28,714 nucleotides of DNA from CAYSPU01 sp964432995. GTDB taxonomy: Bacteria > Verrucomicrobiota > Verrucomicrobiia > Limisphaerales > JAHDYP01. Shown here piece after piece: positions 7,191-14,909 of the stretch. The notes under the pieces are model-generated. The model ran no database searches. It worked only from the letters and a program-made list of their open reading frames with translations, and was not told the origin of the DNA. The translations under genes were made by a program, and so were the position numbers. Location: assembly GCA_964432995.1 (NCBI GenBank), contig CAYSPU010000042.1:1-28714 (forward strand), given 5' to 3'. Each line of letters begins with the position of its first letter. The first letter of the stretch is position 1.

Positions 7191-7290
7191 GCGGAGTTGG
7201 TAGCAGAGGGCCGCCCGGGTGTCGAGGGAGGGTTCGCGGTCGAGCGCATTTCGCGCTGGCGGCGGCCGGAATCCCGGCTAGCCTTTCCCC

Positions 7291-8361
7291 ATGCGCGATG
7301 CCTCCCTGGATTTCCTCAAACGGTTGGTCAACACCCCGAGTCCCGTGGGACACGAATACCGCGGCCAGCGCGTCTGGCTCGACTACGTCAGCGCGTTCGC
7401 GGAGGAGACATCGTCGGACGCCTATGGCAACTGCGTCGCGGTCCTGAACAAAGGCGGTTCTCCGCGGGTGATGTTGGCCGGGCACGCCGACGAGATTGCC
7501 CTGGTGGTCAGTTATGTGACCGACGAGGGGTTTGTGCATGTGCGGCGGATGGGGGGTGTGGACCCGGCGATCACGCGGGCGCAGCGGGTGGTGGTGCACA
7601 CCCGGAACGGCCCCGTGAGAGGGGTGGTGGGCAATGTGCCGCCGCACCTGACGAAGTTCGAGAAGGACCGCAAGCTGCCCGAGATCCAGGACCTGTTCAT
7701 CGATTTGGGGGTGGCCAGCCGGAAGGAGGCGGAGAAGCTGGTACGGATTGGCGATCCGATCACCTTGGTGGACGAGTTCGAGTTGCTGCGGAACGACCTG
7801 GCGGTGGCGCGGGCCTTTGACAACCGGGTGGGGACCTGGGCGGCCGCGGAGACGCTGCGGTTGTTGCGGGAGAACCCGAAGCGCCTGCGGGCCGAAGTGT
7901 GCGCGGTGTCGAACATCATGGAAGAGACCGGCCTGTTCGGCGCCCGCCAGATCGCGTACAGCCTGCGCCCGGACATCGCCCTCGTCGTGGATGTCACCCA
8001 TGCCACCGACTACCCCACCGTGAGCAAGACCCAGCACGGTGACGTGCGCGTCGGCGCCGGCCCCACGCTCACCCACGGCGGGTGCAACCACCCCGAAGTC
8101 GTCGCCCGCCTGGAAACCGTCGCCCGCGCGCGCCGGATCCCGCTCCAGCACGAGGCCATGTCTTCGACCAGCGGCACGGACACCGACGTGATTTTCTGGA
8201 CGCGAGGTGGAATCCCGAGCGCGCTCATCAGCTTGCCGAACCGCTACATGCACTCCCCGGTGGAACTGATCAGCCTGAAGGACCTCAATCGGATCCCGGA
8301 TCTGATGGCGGCGTTTGCCCTCTCTCTGAAGCGCGGGGAGACGTTCCGGGTGAAGATCTGA
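7291..8361 (+). CDS. M42 family metallopeptidase (glutamyl/leucyl aminopeptidase type)
   Basis: A 356-residue M42 aminopeptidase. Binuclear metal and catalytic residues are in place: GHADEIA with His65 and Asp67, bridging Asp177 in RAFDNRVG, catalytic Glu211 and ligand Glu212 in NIMEETGLFGAR, Asp234 in VVDVTHATD, and His321 in NRYMHSPVE. Residues around 76-165 form the inserted oligomerisation (PDZ-like) domain, with RRMGGVDPAITRAQRVVVHT. M42 enzymes form large dodecameric shells in the cytoplasm and trim peptides from proteolysis. The N-terminus (LDFLKRLVNTPSPVGHE) matches the family, so the ATG at 7291 is sound. It is monocistronic, between divergent proB and the convergent AsmA-like gene 5 bp away. 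Confidence 0.94.
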   Translation: MRDASLDFLKRLVNTPSPVGHEYRGQRVWLDYVSAFAEETSSDAYGNCVAVLNKGGSPRVMLAGHADEIALVVSYVTDEGFVHVRRMGGVDPAITRAQRVVVHTRNGPVRGVVGNVPPHLTKFEKDRKLPEIQDLFIDLGVASRKEAEKLVRIGDPITLVDEFELLRNDLAVARAFDNRVGTWAAAETLRLLRENPKRLRAEVCAVSNIMEETGLFGARQIAYSLRPDIALVVDVTHATDYPTVSKTQHGDVRVGAGPTLTHGGCNHPEVVARLETVARARRIPLQHEAMSSTSGTDTDVIFWTRGGIPSALISLPNRYMHSPVELISLKDLNRIPDLMAAFALSLKRGETFRVKI

Positions 8362-8366
8362 CCGGC

Positions 8367-9089
8367 CTACGGCGGCGGGCGGTTGCCGGCGGGCGGCTGG
8401 CCCGGGGCGGCTTCCTGGGGTCGCGACTGGGGCAGCGGCACCAGCCGCATCCCGGCGTGGCGGGCGAACGCCACGTAACGGTTCGACAGATCGTGCACCG
8501 TCAGGAGGTTGGCCGCGCGGTAGTCCTGGATGCTCAAGTGCAGCTCCTGGCTGAGCCCCATTTGGGCATAATCCAGGTACTCGTAGTTGCCTTCGACCGA
8601 CAACCGCAGGAGATCGACCCTGGAAAACTGAATCACGTTCATGCCCAGGAAACGGAAGGAGCCGAACCCTTCCGGATTCGTGTTTGCCAGGTCACGGAGT
8701 CGTTCGACCAGGATCTGCTGCGTGCTGCGGCCGTCAGTCGAGCGGGCCATCGAGATGGCGGTCACCTTCAGGCGGAGTTCGCGGGCCCGGAACTCCCCAT
8801 ACGTCAGCGCGTCCCGGTCGTAGACCACCCGGATCTCCGGTATGTCCAGGAACGGCCGGCCGTTGATCAGACCGCCGGGATTCAGAAGTCGCACATTGCG
8901 GGCGGTGACGACCGGTTCGTGGAGGGAGATCCGCAGGGTGCCGACCACGGCTTCAAATCCGAGGGTGTGCTGGAGCCAACGCTCGAGGGCGGACCGGCCC
9001 AGGACGTTGCGGAACAACACCAGGACACCCCCGATGAGGACCAACGCCACCGCGAGGAGAAAGGTCCATTTGAAGAGCTTCTTGATCAC
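8367..9089 (-). CDS. Membrane-anchored AsmA-like protein of unknown function
   Basis: A 240-residue protein starting with GTG. Residues 1-6 are basic and 7-27 form one transmembrane segment (FKWTFLLAVALVLIGGVLVL). The rest is predicted outside the cytoplasm. The region after the anchor (LERWLQHTLGFEAVVGTLRI, ARNVRLLNPGG, FLDIPEIRVVYD) resembles the N-terminal repeats of AsmA/DUF748-type envelope proteins, which are thought to help lipid transfer between membranes. It is far shorter than full AsmA. The C-terminus (PQEAAPGQPPAGNRPPP) is Pro-rich. The start is supported by AAGGAG at 9099-9094, four bases ahead of GTG. It is the last gene of the folD cluster, 33 bp after the preceding stop. The AsmA relationship is my reading of a weak pattern. 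Confidence 0.75.
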   Translation of the reverse strand: MIKKLFKWTFLLAVALVLIGGVLVLFRNVLGRSALERWLQHTLGFEAVVGTLRISLHEPVVTARNVRLLNPGGLINGRPFLDIPEIRVVYDRDALTYGEFRARELRLKVTAISMARSTDGRSTQQILVERLRDLANTNPEGFGSFRFLGMNVIQFSRVDLLRLSVEGNYEYLDYAQMGLSQELHLSIQDYRAANLLTVHDLSNRYVAFARHAGMRLVPLPQSRPQEAAPGQPPAGNRPPP

Positions 9090-9093
9090 CGCG

Positions 9094-9099
9094 CTCCTT
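9094..9099 (-). promoter_or_regulatory. Shine-Dalgarno AAGGAG deciding a GTG start
   Basis: AAGGAG on the minus strand lies four bases before the GTG at 9089-9087. It is one of few clear Shine-Dalgarno motifs in this window and supports the GTG as the start of the AsmA-like gene. Confidence 0.65.
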
Positions 9100-9122
9100 C
9101 TACCACGCTACCAAGCCACGGC

Positions 9123-9977
9123 TCAACGATGAAACGGGTTGCGGGCGCGATCTGCGCCCGCCGGGGAGGCGGCGTCCGGCTGGAACGGATTCGCCCCGGC
9201 GGCTGACGCCACCTGACGACGCGGCAGCCAGAGCGGCGCTCCCAGCAGGTAAACCCAGCCGATCACCACGTGCACGACCAGGCCCAGCAGCAGGCCGGGC
9301 AGCGGAAGCCGGTGCAGCCCGTAGAACACGATGACGATGGACATGACCGCCGCCCCCGGGAGCAACGCGGCCGCGCCCAGCCGCCAGCAACCGCCGAAAC
9401 GAATCTCCCGGCGCAGCAGACGCGCCGCCCCCTTCACCAGAAACCCATACGCCACCGCCAACAGCCACCACGCGATGAGCAGCGCAAGCATCGAACCGAA
9501 CAGAATGCCCATCAGCAGAAACGGCTGCCGCGCCTCCCACCACGGCCCCATATCCGAACGCGACAAGTAGAAGACCCACCCTTTCGGATAGCGGACCGAC
9601 CAATGGCCGAGCAGCGATTCCAGTCGCAACGCGGTGGCGCCAAGAACGACCTTGACGTCCGCGGCACTCGCCGCCGTCGATCGCGCCTCCAGATCGACTG
9701 CCACGGAGAGGAACGAGCTGCCCGCCAGACGAGCGGGCGTCTCCCCGCCCCACTGCAGACGGCCGCCCCGAATCTCCGCCTGAACGGGAAGGTTCCTGAT
9801 GGCGGCGTCCAGAACGGGAAACCACGCGGAGGTGAAGAACCAGAGCAGACAGAGCGCCGCTCCGAGCGCCACGAGCAACTGGACCTTGCAGAGCTGGCTG
9901 GTCCGCCCCAGGGCGAAGGCCGCCACTCCGCCGAAGGTCAGCGGCTGCCACGGAGACGATGTCGACGGAAGATTCAT
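9123..9977 (-). CDS. Multi-pass inner-membrane protein, unknown function
   Basis: A 284-residue protein that I do not recognise. The N-terminus (SSPWQPLTFGGVAAFALGRT) precedes a first transmembrane segment (about 34-50). An extracytoplasmic domain follows (about 51-150: WFPVLDAAIRNLPVQAEIRG, then strand-like LQWGGETPARLAGSSFLSVA). A hydrophobic cluster at about 153-182 is followed by two more segments at about 200-220 and 226-248. The tail is polar with two NPF motifs. The shape (one helix, soluble domain with a 'LP..AEI..G.L.W' pattern, then several helices) recalls DUF1189-like membrane proteins, but only loosely. The ATG at 9977 is preferred over a GTG at 9995. It sits 31 bp after the DUF6941-like gene and just before the AsmA-like gene, suggesting an envelope role within this cluster. 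Confidence 0.82.
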   Translation of the reverse strand: MNLPSTSSPWQPLTFGGVAAFALGRTSQLCKVQLLVALGAALCLLWFFTSAWFPVLDAAIRNLPVQAEIRGGRLQWGGETPARLAGSSFLSVAVDLEARSTAASAADVKVVLGATALRLESLLGHWSVRYPKGWVFYLSRSDMGPWWEARQPFLLMGILFGSMLALLIAWWLLAVAYGFLVKGAARLLRREIRFGGCWRLGAAALLPGAAVMSIVIVFYGLHRLPLPGLLLGLVVHVVIGWVYLLGAPLWLPRRQVASAAGANPFQPDAASPAGADRARNPFHR

Positions 9978-10008
9978 GACACCGGCCCGGCGCACCGCTC
10001 CGACACCC

Positions 10009-10509
10009 TCACGGGGTGGACGGCGGCGGCGCCGGATTCGCTGGCGGCGGAGCGCCGCCCCCCTCCGGGGCGGCCCCCGGCGGCCTGGCCCCGGGCCCGC
10101 CGCCGCGGTTCGGCGGGATCACCACCACCGGCAACGGATAGCGCAGCTTCATCACGTCCTCGATGAGCACCTCGATCGAGTAAACCCCGGGCGCCGCAAA
10201 CGGGATCTGCTGCAGCACCGTGACGTTCGTCATGTTCTGCGCCGGGTCGTCGAGCTTGAACTTCAGCGGGTTTCCCTGGCGCACCACCGTGGTCTGGTCC
10301 GGCGCCACCAGGCGGACGACCTCGACGAACTGGCCCACCCCGGCCGTCCAGCGGTTGAAGACGAACAACCGCAGCGCGGTGATCGGAAGTTGCGGGACCC
10401 GGATGTAGCTCAGGATCCCCGTCACGAAGAAGTTGCCGTTGGCCTCCTGGCGAACGTCTTCACAGAGGAGCGAGCACTGCAGATCGGGGAGAATGCGGGA
10501 AGGATTCAT
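10009..10509 (-). CDS. Conserved protein, DUF6941-like
   Basis: A 166-residue protein. Residues 8-130 form a beta-rich domain: PDLQCSLLCEDVRQEANGNF, then FVTGILSYIRVPQLP, LRLFVFNRWTAGVGQF and PGVYSIEVLIEDVMKLRYPL. The 'C.LCEDVR.E..G' opening and single-domain beta layout fit the DUF6941 family as I remember it; no biochemical function is known to me. The last 33 residues are Gly/Ala/Pro low complexity (RGGGPGARPPGAAPEGGG...). There is no signal peptide, so it is probably cytoplasmic. Its ATG overlaps the folD stop as ATGA, so it is translationally coupled to folD and lies ahead of two membrane protein genes. Existence is well supported; the family name less so. Confidence 0.82.
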   Translation of the reverse strand: MNPSRILPDLQCSLLCEDVRQEANGNFFVTGILSYIRVPQLPITALRLFVFNRWTAGVGQFVEVVRLVAPDQTTVVRQGNPLKFKLDDPAQNMTNVTVLQQIPFAAPGVYSIEVLIEDVMKLRYPLPVVVIPPNRGGGPGARPPGAAPEGGGAPPPANPAPPPSTP

Positions 10510-11414
10510 GCGGTGGCAGCGGAAGGACCGGCACTGGCAATTTCGGCGGCACGGACGGTGTTGCGCATCAGCACGGCGATCGTCATAGGCCCGACCCCGC
10601 CCGGGTTCGGCGTGATGCGCCCGGCCACCTGACGAACGGCCTCGAAGTCCACGTCGCCGACAAGCCGGGTCCCCCCTTTGGCCGCGGGGTCCGGGACACG
10701 GTTCACGCCGACGTCAATCACCGTGGCGCCGGGGCGCACCATGTCCGCCTTGAGAAAGCGGGCCACGCCCATCGCGGCGATCACAATGTCCGCTCGGCGG
10801 CAATGCGCGGCGATGTCGCGGGTCAGGGAGTGGCAGAGGGTGACCGTGGCGTTCGCATGCGGCGCCTTCTGCAGGAGGAGGGCGGCCATCGGCTTGCCCA
10901 CGATGTTCCCGCGGCCGAGGATGACGACCTCGGCGCGTTCGGTGGTGACCCCGGAGCGGATCAGGAGTTCCAGCACCCCGGCCGGCGTGCATGGGACAAA
11001 GCCGGAGCGGTCCCCCAACATCAGCTTCCCCACGTTGACCGGATGGAAGCCATCGACGTCCTTCGTCGGCGCCACGCTGGCATAGACGGCCGCGGCGTCG
11101 AGATGACGCGGAAGCGGGGCTTGCACCAGGATGCCGTGGTATCGGGCATCGGCGTTGAGCTCCTGAATCCGGCGGAGCAGCTCGTCCGGCGCCGTGGCCT
11201 CCGGCAGGACGTGGGTGGTCGAGAAGATGCCCAACCGCGCGCTGGTGCGTTCCTTCATCCCCACATACACCTGCGAAGCGGGGTCTTCGCCCACGCGCAC
11301 GAACGCGAGACCCGGCTGGATGCCGCGCCGGCGGAGATCCGCGATGCGGACGGCGGTCTCGCTATGGATCTGCTCGGCGATGCACCGGCCGTCGATCAAG
11401 CTGGCTTCGCTCAT
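10506..11414 (-). CDS. folD: Bifunctional methylenetetrahydrofolate dehydrogenase/methenyltetrahydrofolate cyclohydrolase
   Basis: A 302-residue FolD, which interconverts 5,10-methylene- and 10-formyl-tetrahydrofolate and supplies one-carbon units for purines and formyl-Met. Active-site elements are present: SQVYVGMK (47-54) with Tyr50 and the general-base Lys54, GILVQAPLP, PTKDVDGFHPVN and GFVPCTPAGVLELL. The NADP-binding part has VVILGRGNIVGKPMA (Gly-Asn where many relatives have Ser-Asn), VIDVGVNRV and PNPGGVGPMTIAVL. Length is normal. It starts with ATG at 11414 and heads a four-gene cluster. Its stop overlaps the next start. Confidence 0.97.
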   Translation of the reverse strand: MSEASLIDGRCIAEQIHSETAVRIADLRRRGIQPGLAFVRVGEDPASQVYVGMKERTSARLGIFSTTHVLPEATAPDELLRRIQELNADARYHGILVQAPLPRHLDAAAVYASVAPTKDVDGFHPVNVGKLMLGDRSGFVPCTPAGVLELLIRSGVTTERAEVVILGRGNIVGKPMAALLLQKAPHANATVTLCHSLTRDIAAHCRRADIVIAAMGVARFLKADMVRPGATVIDVGVNRVPDPAAKGGTRLVGDVDFEAVRQVAGRITPNPGGVGPMTIAVLMRNTVRAAEIASAGPSAATA

Positions 11415-11519
11415 GGAGAAATGCCGTGTTTCACAACCGCGCCTCGAATCGGCGTCGCCGCCGGAGACAGAGCGCCCTCTCCGGACCGCGCCGCGGGGAA
11501 CCGGTCCGCTGACTCCACC

Positions 11520-12533
11520 CTACGGTGCAAGCTCGATGTTCTCCACGCTGAGGATGGGGATTCTCTTCCAGCGTTGATCGAGCAGTTCCTCGCCGGTGAC
11601 GAAGACTTTGCGCCCGGCATAGCTCTTCAGGCTCAGACCCACTTCCTCCGTGGCCAGCCAGTTGATGGTCCGACGCGTCTCAAGGCTCTCCAGCGCGAAC
11701 TTGGTCGGAGACTGAACGCTCCGGGCGTAGATGACAATGCCTTCGCGGGTGACGATCCGGCGGGCGGGCGTGCCGTTGTCCACCGTCGCCGTCACCGGCG
11801 GCGGTTCGGCGGGCACGGTCACGGGTGGGGTGGTTGGAGGCGCCGGGGGAGGCGCCGTCGGAGCCGGGGCGGGCGTGGTGACGGCGGCTCGGACTGGCTC
11901 ACCCGGCTTGACATCCACGGGCGGTGCGGGCGCCGGTTCGGTCGTCACGGTGTGCACGGTCGTGGGCGGCGGCGGCGGGGTGGTGACCGTGGGCTGCGGG
12001 GTCGGGCGGGGTGGGGTGGCAACCGTTGGTTGCGGAGCGGGTTCGGGCGGGGCCGGCGCCGCCTTCTCCAGGTACTCCAGCGCCACGAAGGCATAGGCGC
12101 CCTCCGGCGGCTCGATCTCCATCCAGTTGTCCGCGGTGCGGAGCTCCTTGACCGGCGTGCCGCGCTCAATGCGGCCCAGAATGCTGTAGTTTTCGCCAGG
12201 ACCGGCCCGGAGGTTCAGGCGATTCACGTTCACGAACTTGTCGGAGGGTTCAATGAACGGTGCGAAGACCCAAACGGCGGTGCCGGCCGGGAGCTGGATC
12301 TTGGCCCAGCGCTTGGGATCCCCCTTCTTGGGTTTCACGGCGTCGATCTCCTCCAGGATCACGACGCTCTCCCCTTGCTGCAGCCGGGTGACGACTTCGC
12401 TGTTCATCAAGGGCTGAGCCCGCACGTTGACCTTGTCGGCCTTCACCGTCGCGGTCTCGGCGGCGGCGGCCCGGAAAGCCAGGAGGCCGACCAGCAGGGC
12501 GGGAGACCAGAACCACAACCGCTTGGTATTCAT
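11520..12533 (-). CDS. Secreted protein with two bacterial SH3 domains and a Pro-rich linker
   Basis: A 337-residue protein. Residues 1-25 are a signal peptide (KRLWFWSPALLVGLLAFRAA, then AAA before ET). Two SH3-like domains follow: about 27-95 (VKADKVNVRAQPLMNSEVVT ... WAKIQLPAGTAVWVFAPF) and about 98-155 (VNVNRLNLRAGPGENYSILG ... WMEIEPPEGAYAFVA). Both carry the 'vN.R.gPg..y.vl' signature that in bacteria often binds cell-wall peptides. Residues 158-250 are a Pro/Ala/Thr-rich spacer, and 258-337 form a separate domain (RRIVTREGIVIYARSVQSPT ... GRKVFVTGEELLDQRWKRIP) that I do not recognise. A cell-wall or outer-membrane-facing role is likely. The ATG at 12533 gives the signal peptide; longer in-frame starts only read antisense through ruvA. 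Confidence 0.9.
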   Translation of the reverse strand: MNTKRLWFWSPALLVGLLAFRAAAAETATVKADKVNVRAQPLMNSEVVTRLQQGESVVILEEIDAVKPKKGDPKRWAKIQLPAGTAVWVFAPFIEPSDKFVNVNRLNLRAGPGENYSILGRIERGTPVKELRTADNWMEIEPPEGAYAFVALEYLEKAAPAPPEPAPQPTVATPPRPTPQPTVTTPPPPPTTVHTVTTEPAPAPPVDVKPGEPVRAAVTTPAPAPTAPPPAPPTTPPVTVPAEPPPVTATVDNGTPARRIVTREGIVIYARSVQSPTKFALESLETRRTINWLATEEVGLSLKSYAGRKVFVTGEELLDQRWKRIPILSVENIELAP

Positions 12534-12546
12534 AATATGTGGTTGA

Positions 12547-12575
12547 AGTAGAGATACGATTGCCCGTGATGTCAA
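12547..12575 (-). promoter_or_regulatory. Candidate sigma-70-type promoter for the SH3 protein gene
   Basis: On the minus strand a perfect TTGACA (12575-12570) is followed after 17 bases by TCTACT (12552-12547), which matches TATAAT at 4 of 6 positions. Transcription would begin near 12540, leaving a leader of under 10 bases before the ATG at 12533, consistent with no Shine-Dalgarno there. Confidence 0.45.
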
Positions 12576-12610
12576 TGCTGTGGAAACAACCCGCGCTTGC
12601 GCGGACCGGC

Positions 12611-12630
12611 CCGGGAGGCAATGCTCCCGG
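12611..12630 (+). promoter_or_regulatory. 7-bp hairpin just upstream of ruvA
   Basis: CCGGGAG (12611-12617) pairs perfectly with CTCCCGG (12624-12630) around the loop GCAATG, ending 11 bases before the ruvA ATG. It could affect ribosome access or be incidental in GC-rich DNA. Confidence 0.35.
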
Positions 12631-12641
12631 CGTCGTCGCGC

Positions 12642-13250
12642 ATGATCGCCTTTCTCCACGGCACCCTGGTCGATGCCCTGCCCACGCAGGTCACCGTCGA
12701 CGTCCGCGGCGTCGGCTATGAGGTGCTCATTCCGCTCTCCTCCTTCAGCCGGCTGCCGGCGCCGGGACAGGAGGTGCGGCTCTTGACCCACCTGGCCGTC
12801 CGCGAAGATGCCCACGTGCTCTACGGCTTCATGACCGCCGCAGAGCGCGATCTCTTCCGCCTCCTGATCACCACCGTGAGCGGCATCGGCCCGAAGCTCG
12901 CCCTCAACGTCCTGAGCGGAATGAACCCGACGATGTTCCGGGGGGCGGTCGCCAACGGCGACGTCAAGGCGCTTTCGCAGATCTCCGGCGTGGGGAAGAA
13001 GACGGCGGAACGCATCGTGGTCGAACTGCGGGACCGGATTGGCGCGGCGAACGCCTGGGAGGCGAGCAGCGCGCAGCGGGCCTTGGCACCGGAGGAACAG
13101 AAGGCCAACGACGCCGCGCTGGCTCTCGTGGCCCTGGGTTTCAAACAGCCGGACGCCCTGGAGGCGGTCCGGACCGCCCAGCAACACCTGGGACCTCAGG
13201 CCACCGTCGAAGACCTGGTCCGGGTCTGCCTCAAACGGGGTGGCGGATGA
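12642..13250 (+). CDS. ruvA: Holliday junction branch migration complex subunit RuvA
   Basis: A 202-residue RuvA of normal length. Domain I is an OB fold (MIAFLHGTLVDALPTQVTVD, VRGVGYEVLIP). Domain II holds two helix-hairpin-helix motifs, VSGIGPKLALNVLS (79-92) and ISGVGKKTAERIVVEL (114-129). Domain III is the C-terminal three-helix bundle that contacts RuvB (NDAALALVALGFKQPDALEA). RuvA tetramers grip four-way junctions and load the RuvB motor during recombination repair. The ATG at 12642 matches the family start; earlier in-frame starts add unrelated residues. RuvB and RuvC are not adjacent. It overlaps the acyltransferase gene downstream by ATGA. Confidence 0.97.
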   Translation: MIAFLHGTLVDALPTQVTVDVRGVGYEVLIPLSSFSRLPAPGQEVRLLTHLAVREDAHVLYGFMTAAERDLFRLLITTVSGIGPKLALNVLSGMNPTMFRGAVANGDVKALSQISGVGKKTAERIVVELRDRIGAANAWEASSAQRALAPEEQKANDAALALVALGFKQPDALEAVRTAQQHLGPQATVEDLVRVCLKRGGG

Positions 13251-13963
13251 GCGCTCCGCAAACGCCGTCGGCCCGCTCACCGGCCAGAAGACGCAGTGGC
13301 GTCGTGGTGCCGCACCGTGCCACCTGGCGCCAGCGCATCGCCGCCTGGGCCGTGTATGCCGCGCTCCGGGTGGTGGCGCTGACCGTGCGCGTCCGCCTGC
13401 ACGATGCCTCCGGCCAGTTCACCAACATTCCCGCGACGCCGTTCATCTTCGCCGTCTGGCATAACCGCCTCGCCTTGTCGCTCCCTCTCTATCGCCGCTA
13501 CGTGCGACGGCTGCACCCCGGCCGCCGGATGGCGGCCCTCGTGAGTGCCAGCCGCGACGGCGCGTTTCTGGCGCGGATCCTCGAGCTGTTCGGCGTGCAG
13601 CCGGTGCGCGGCTCGACGAGCCGACGCGGTCCGCAGGCCTTGCGGGAACTGGTCTCCTGGAGCGAGCGCGGCTATGACCTGGCGATCACGCCGGATGGCC
13701 CGCGCGGCCCGCGCTACACCGTTCAGGAAGGGGCCGTCGCCCTGGCACAACTGACCGGTCTGCCCGTGGTCCCCGCCTCCTACCGATTGCGCTGGCGGAT
13801 TCGCGCGCCCAGTTGGGACCGCTTCGAAATCCCCCTCCCCTTCACCCGGTGCGACCTCCGCGTCGGCTCGTTCCTGCGGGTGCCCCGCGAAGCCGCCGGC
13901 GCCGAACGCGAGGCGTTCCGTCAGCAACTGGAAAACGCGCTGCGCGAACTCACGGGGGAGTAG
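13247..13963 (+). CDS. DUF374/lysophospholipid acyltransferase family protein
   Basis: A 238-residue protein. After a basic N-terminus and an amphipathic or membrane-embedded helix (about 28-48), it carries acyltransferase-like motifs: AVWHNRL (69-75, His in place of the usual HxxxxD start), SASRDGAFLARILELFG (100-116), VRGSTSRRG (120-128) and AITPDGPRGP (146-155). This is the DUF374 pattern, related to enzymes that add an acyl chain to lipid A or lysophospholipids. It is therefore probably an inner-membrane-associated envelope lipid enzyme; substrate unknown. It is translationally coupled to ruvA by ATGA, though the link looks positional rather than functional. It ends convergent to the transglycosylase gene. 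Confidence 0.88.
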   Translation: MSAPQTPSARSPARRRSGVVVPHRATWRQRIAAWAVYAALRVVALTVRVRLHDASGQFTNIPATPFIFAVWHNRLALSLPLYRRYVRRLHPGRRMAALVSASRDGAFLARILELFGVQPVRGSTSRRGPQALRELVSWSERGYDLAITPDGPRGPRYTVQEGAVALAQLTGLPVVPASYRLRWRIRAPSWDRFEIPLPFTRCDLRVGSFLRVPREAAGAEREAFRQQLENALRELTGE

Positions 13964-13967
13964 ACCC

Positions 13968-14003
13968 GGCGGCGCGTCCCGCGAGTCCCCGAACGGCGCC
14001 GCC
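13968..14003. terminator. Candidate convergent stem-loop
   Basis: GGCGGCGC (13968-13975) pairs perfectly with GCGCCGCC (13996-14003) in the 84-bp gap between two convergent genes. There is no T-run on either side, so intrinsic termination is only a possibility. Confidence 0.3.
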
Positions 14004-14047
14004 CGGAGGCCAGAACCGCGCCTGCCGCCACGGTGTCCCAAACCGCC

Positions 14048-14599
14048 TCAGTCAAAGTCGCGCCGGTAGACTTCGGCCCGCCGCACCACGTTCTGGATAT
14101 AACGGCGCGTCCCGGGAAACGTGACCTGAGCCAGGAACTCGATGCTGTTGGTGGCCGCCGCGCCCTTGTTCCAGCGAAGGACGTTGCCGCGCCCGGCGTT
14201 GTAGTCGGCCAACGCGTAGGGGACCGGATCGTCCGTCTGCTGGTAGCGCTTCAGGGCCATGGCCAGATACCAGGTGCCGGCCTCGATGTTGGTCCCCGGA
14301 TCCCGCAGTTGCTCGAACGCAAACGACCGAATTCCCTGCGACGACGACCAGTCGATCGCCGCCAGCTCCCGCAATTGCATCAAACCAAGTTCGCCCACCC
14401 GCCCCCGCGCCTGCGGATCAAACCGGCTCTCCTGCCAGACCACCGCCTTCACCAGAGCCGGATCGATGCCGTTGCGCCGCGCCGCCTCCCGGATCAGACG
14501 ATCGTAGCGATGGGACCCCCGTTGCCGCAGGCTCCACACGCCGAGCACCAGCGCCAGCACCAGCGCCGTCAACGTCACCCAAGGCCAGGCGCGCTTCAT
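14048..14599 (-). CDS. Membrane-anchored lytic transglycosylase (SLT domain)
   Basis: A 183-residue protein with an N-terminal anchor or uncleaved signal (WPWVTLTALVLALVLGVWSL, residues 5-24). A soluble lytic transglycosylase domain follows. Catalytic Glu57 lies in VVWQESRFDPQA, followed by GELGLMQL, FEQLRDPGTNIEAGTWYLAM and YALADYNAGRGNV, all standard Slt/MltE-type motifs. Such enzymes cleave the MurNAc-GlcNAc bond of peptidoglycan with formation of 1,6-anhydro ends. The C-terminal ETRRYIQNVV-like segment (TFPGTRRYIQNVVRRAEVY) is typical. The ATG at 14599 is chosen because it begins right before the hydrophobic segment; an in-frame start at 14743 would add 48 residues without homology. It is divergent from priA. 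Confidence 0.92.
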   Translation of the reverse strand: MKRAWPWVTLTALVLALVLGVWSLRQRGSHRYDRLIREAARRNGIDPALVKAVVWQESRFDPQARGRVGELGLMQLRELAAIDWSSSQGIRSFAFEQLRDPGTNIEAGTWYLAMALKRYQQTDDPVPYALADYNAGRGNVLRWNKGAAATNSIEFLAQVTFPGTRRYIQNVVRRAEVYRRDFD

Positions 14600-14702
14600 G
14601 CCGCGCTTATAGCCGATGTGCCTCTTCGCGTCGAGCACGTCGGCGAGCCAGGGCGTGCCGGGTGTGATCCAAAGTGACGGACACTGGGCGGCGCGCACGA
14701 CC

Positions 14703-14721
14703 GCCCGCCGTCCCGGCGGGC
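14703..14721. repeat. REP-like hairpin, 8-bp stem, 3-base loop
   Basis: GCCCGCCG (14703-14710) pairs perfectly with CGGCGGGC (14714-14721) around TCC. It is one of two hairpins of identical geometry in this spacer. Confidence 0.5.
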
Positions 14722-14784
14722 AGCAGCCCCATGTGGCGGACACGCTTTCGAACCCTCAACGCCCTCTCGCCTGTTGCGGCTGCT

Positions 14785-14803
14785 GCGACCCGAGACGGGT
14801 CGC
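14785..14803. repeat. REP-like hairpin, 8-bp stem, 3-base loop
   Basis: GCGACCCG (14785-14792) pairs perfectly with CGGGTCGC (14796-14803) around AGA. Stem and loop sizes equal those of the hairpin 82 bp upstream, although the sequences differ. Confidence 0.5.
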
Positions 14804-14909
14804 GCTCCGCTTCGAATGGCGACTTCGCGTCCGCCTTGTTCATACGCACACGGACGTCCCGCGCGGCTTGACTCACCTGCCGGCTGCCGCAAGCTACCCC
14901 CGCAAGACC

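Larger units (their letters stand above)
14600..14909. other. 310-bp divergent spacer between the transglycosylase gene and priA
   Basis: No gene is evident. The spacer must hold both promoters, but I saw no convincing -35/-10 pair. Its main content is two tight perfect hairpins, at 14703-14721 and 14785-14803, listed separately. Confidence 0.55.

Noticed and set aside
12534..13280. N-terminal extension of the SH3 protein frame
   Set aside because: It reads antisense through ruvA; the signal peptide begins at the ATG at 12533.
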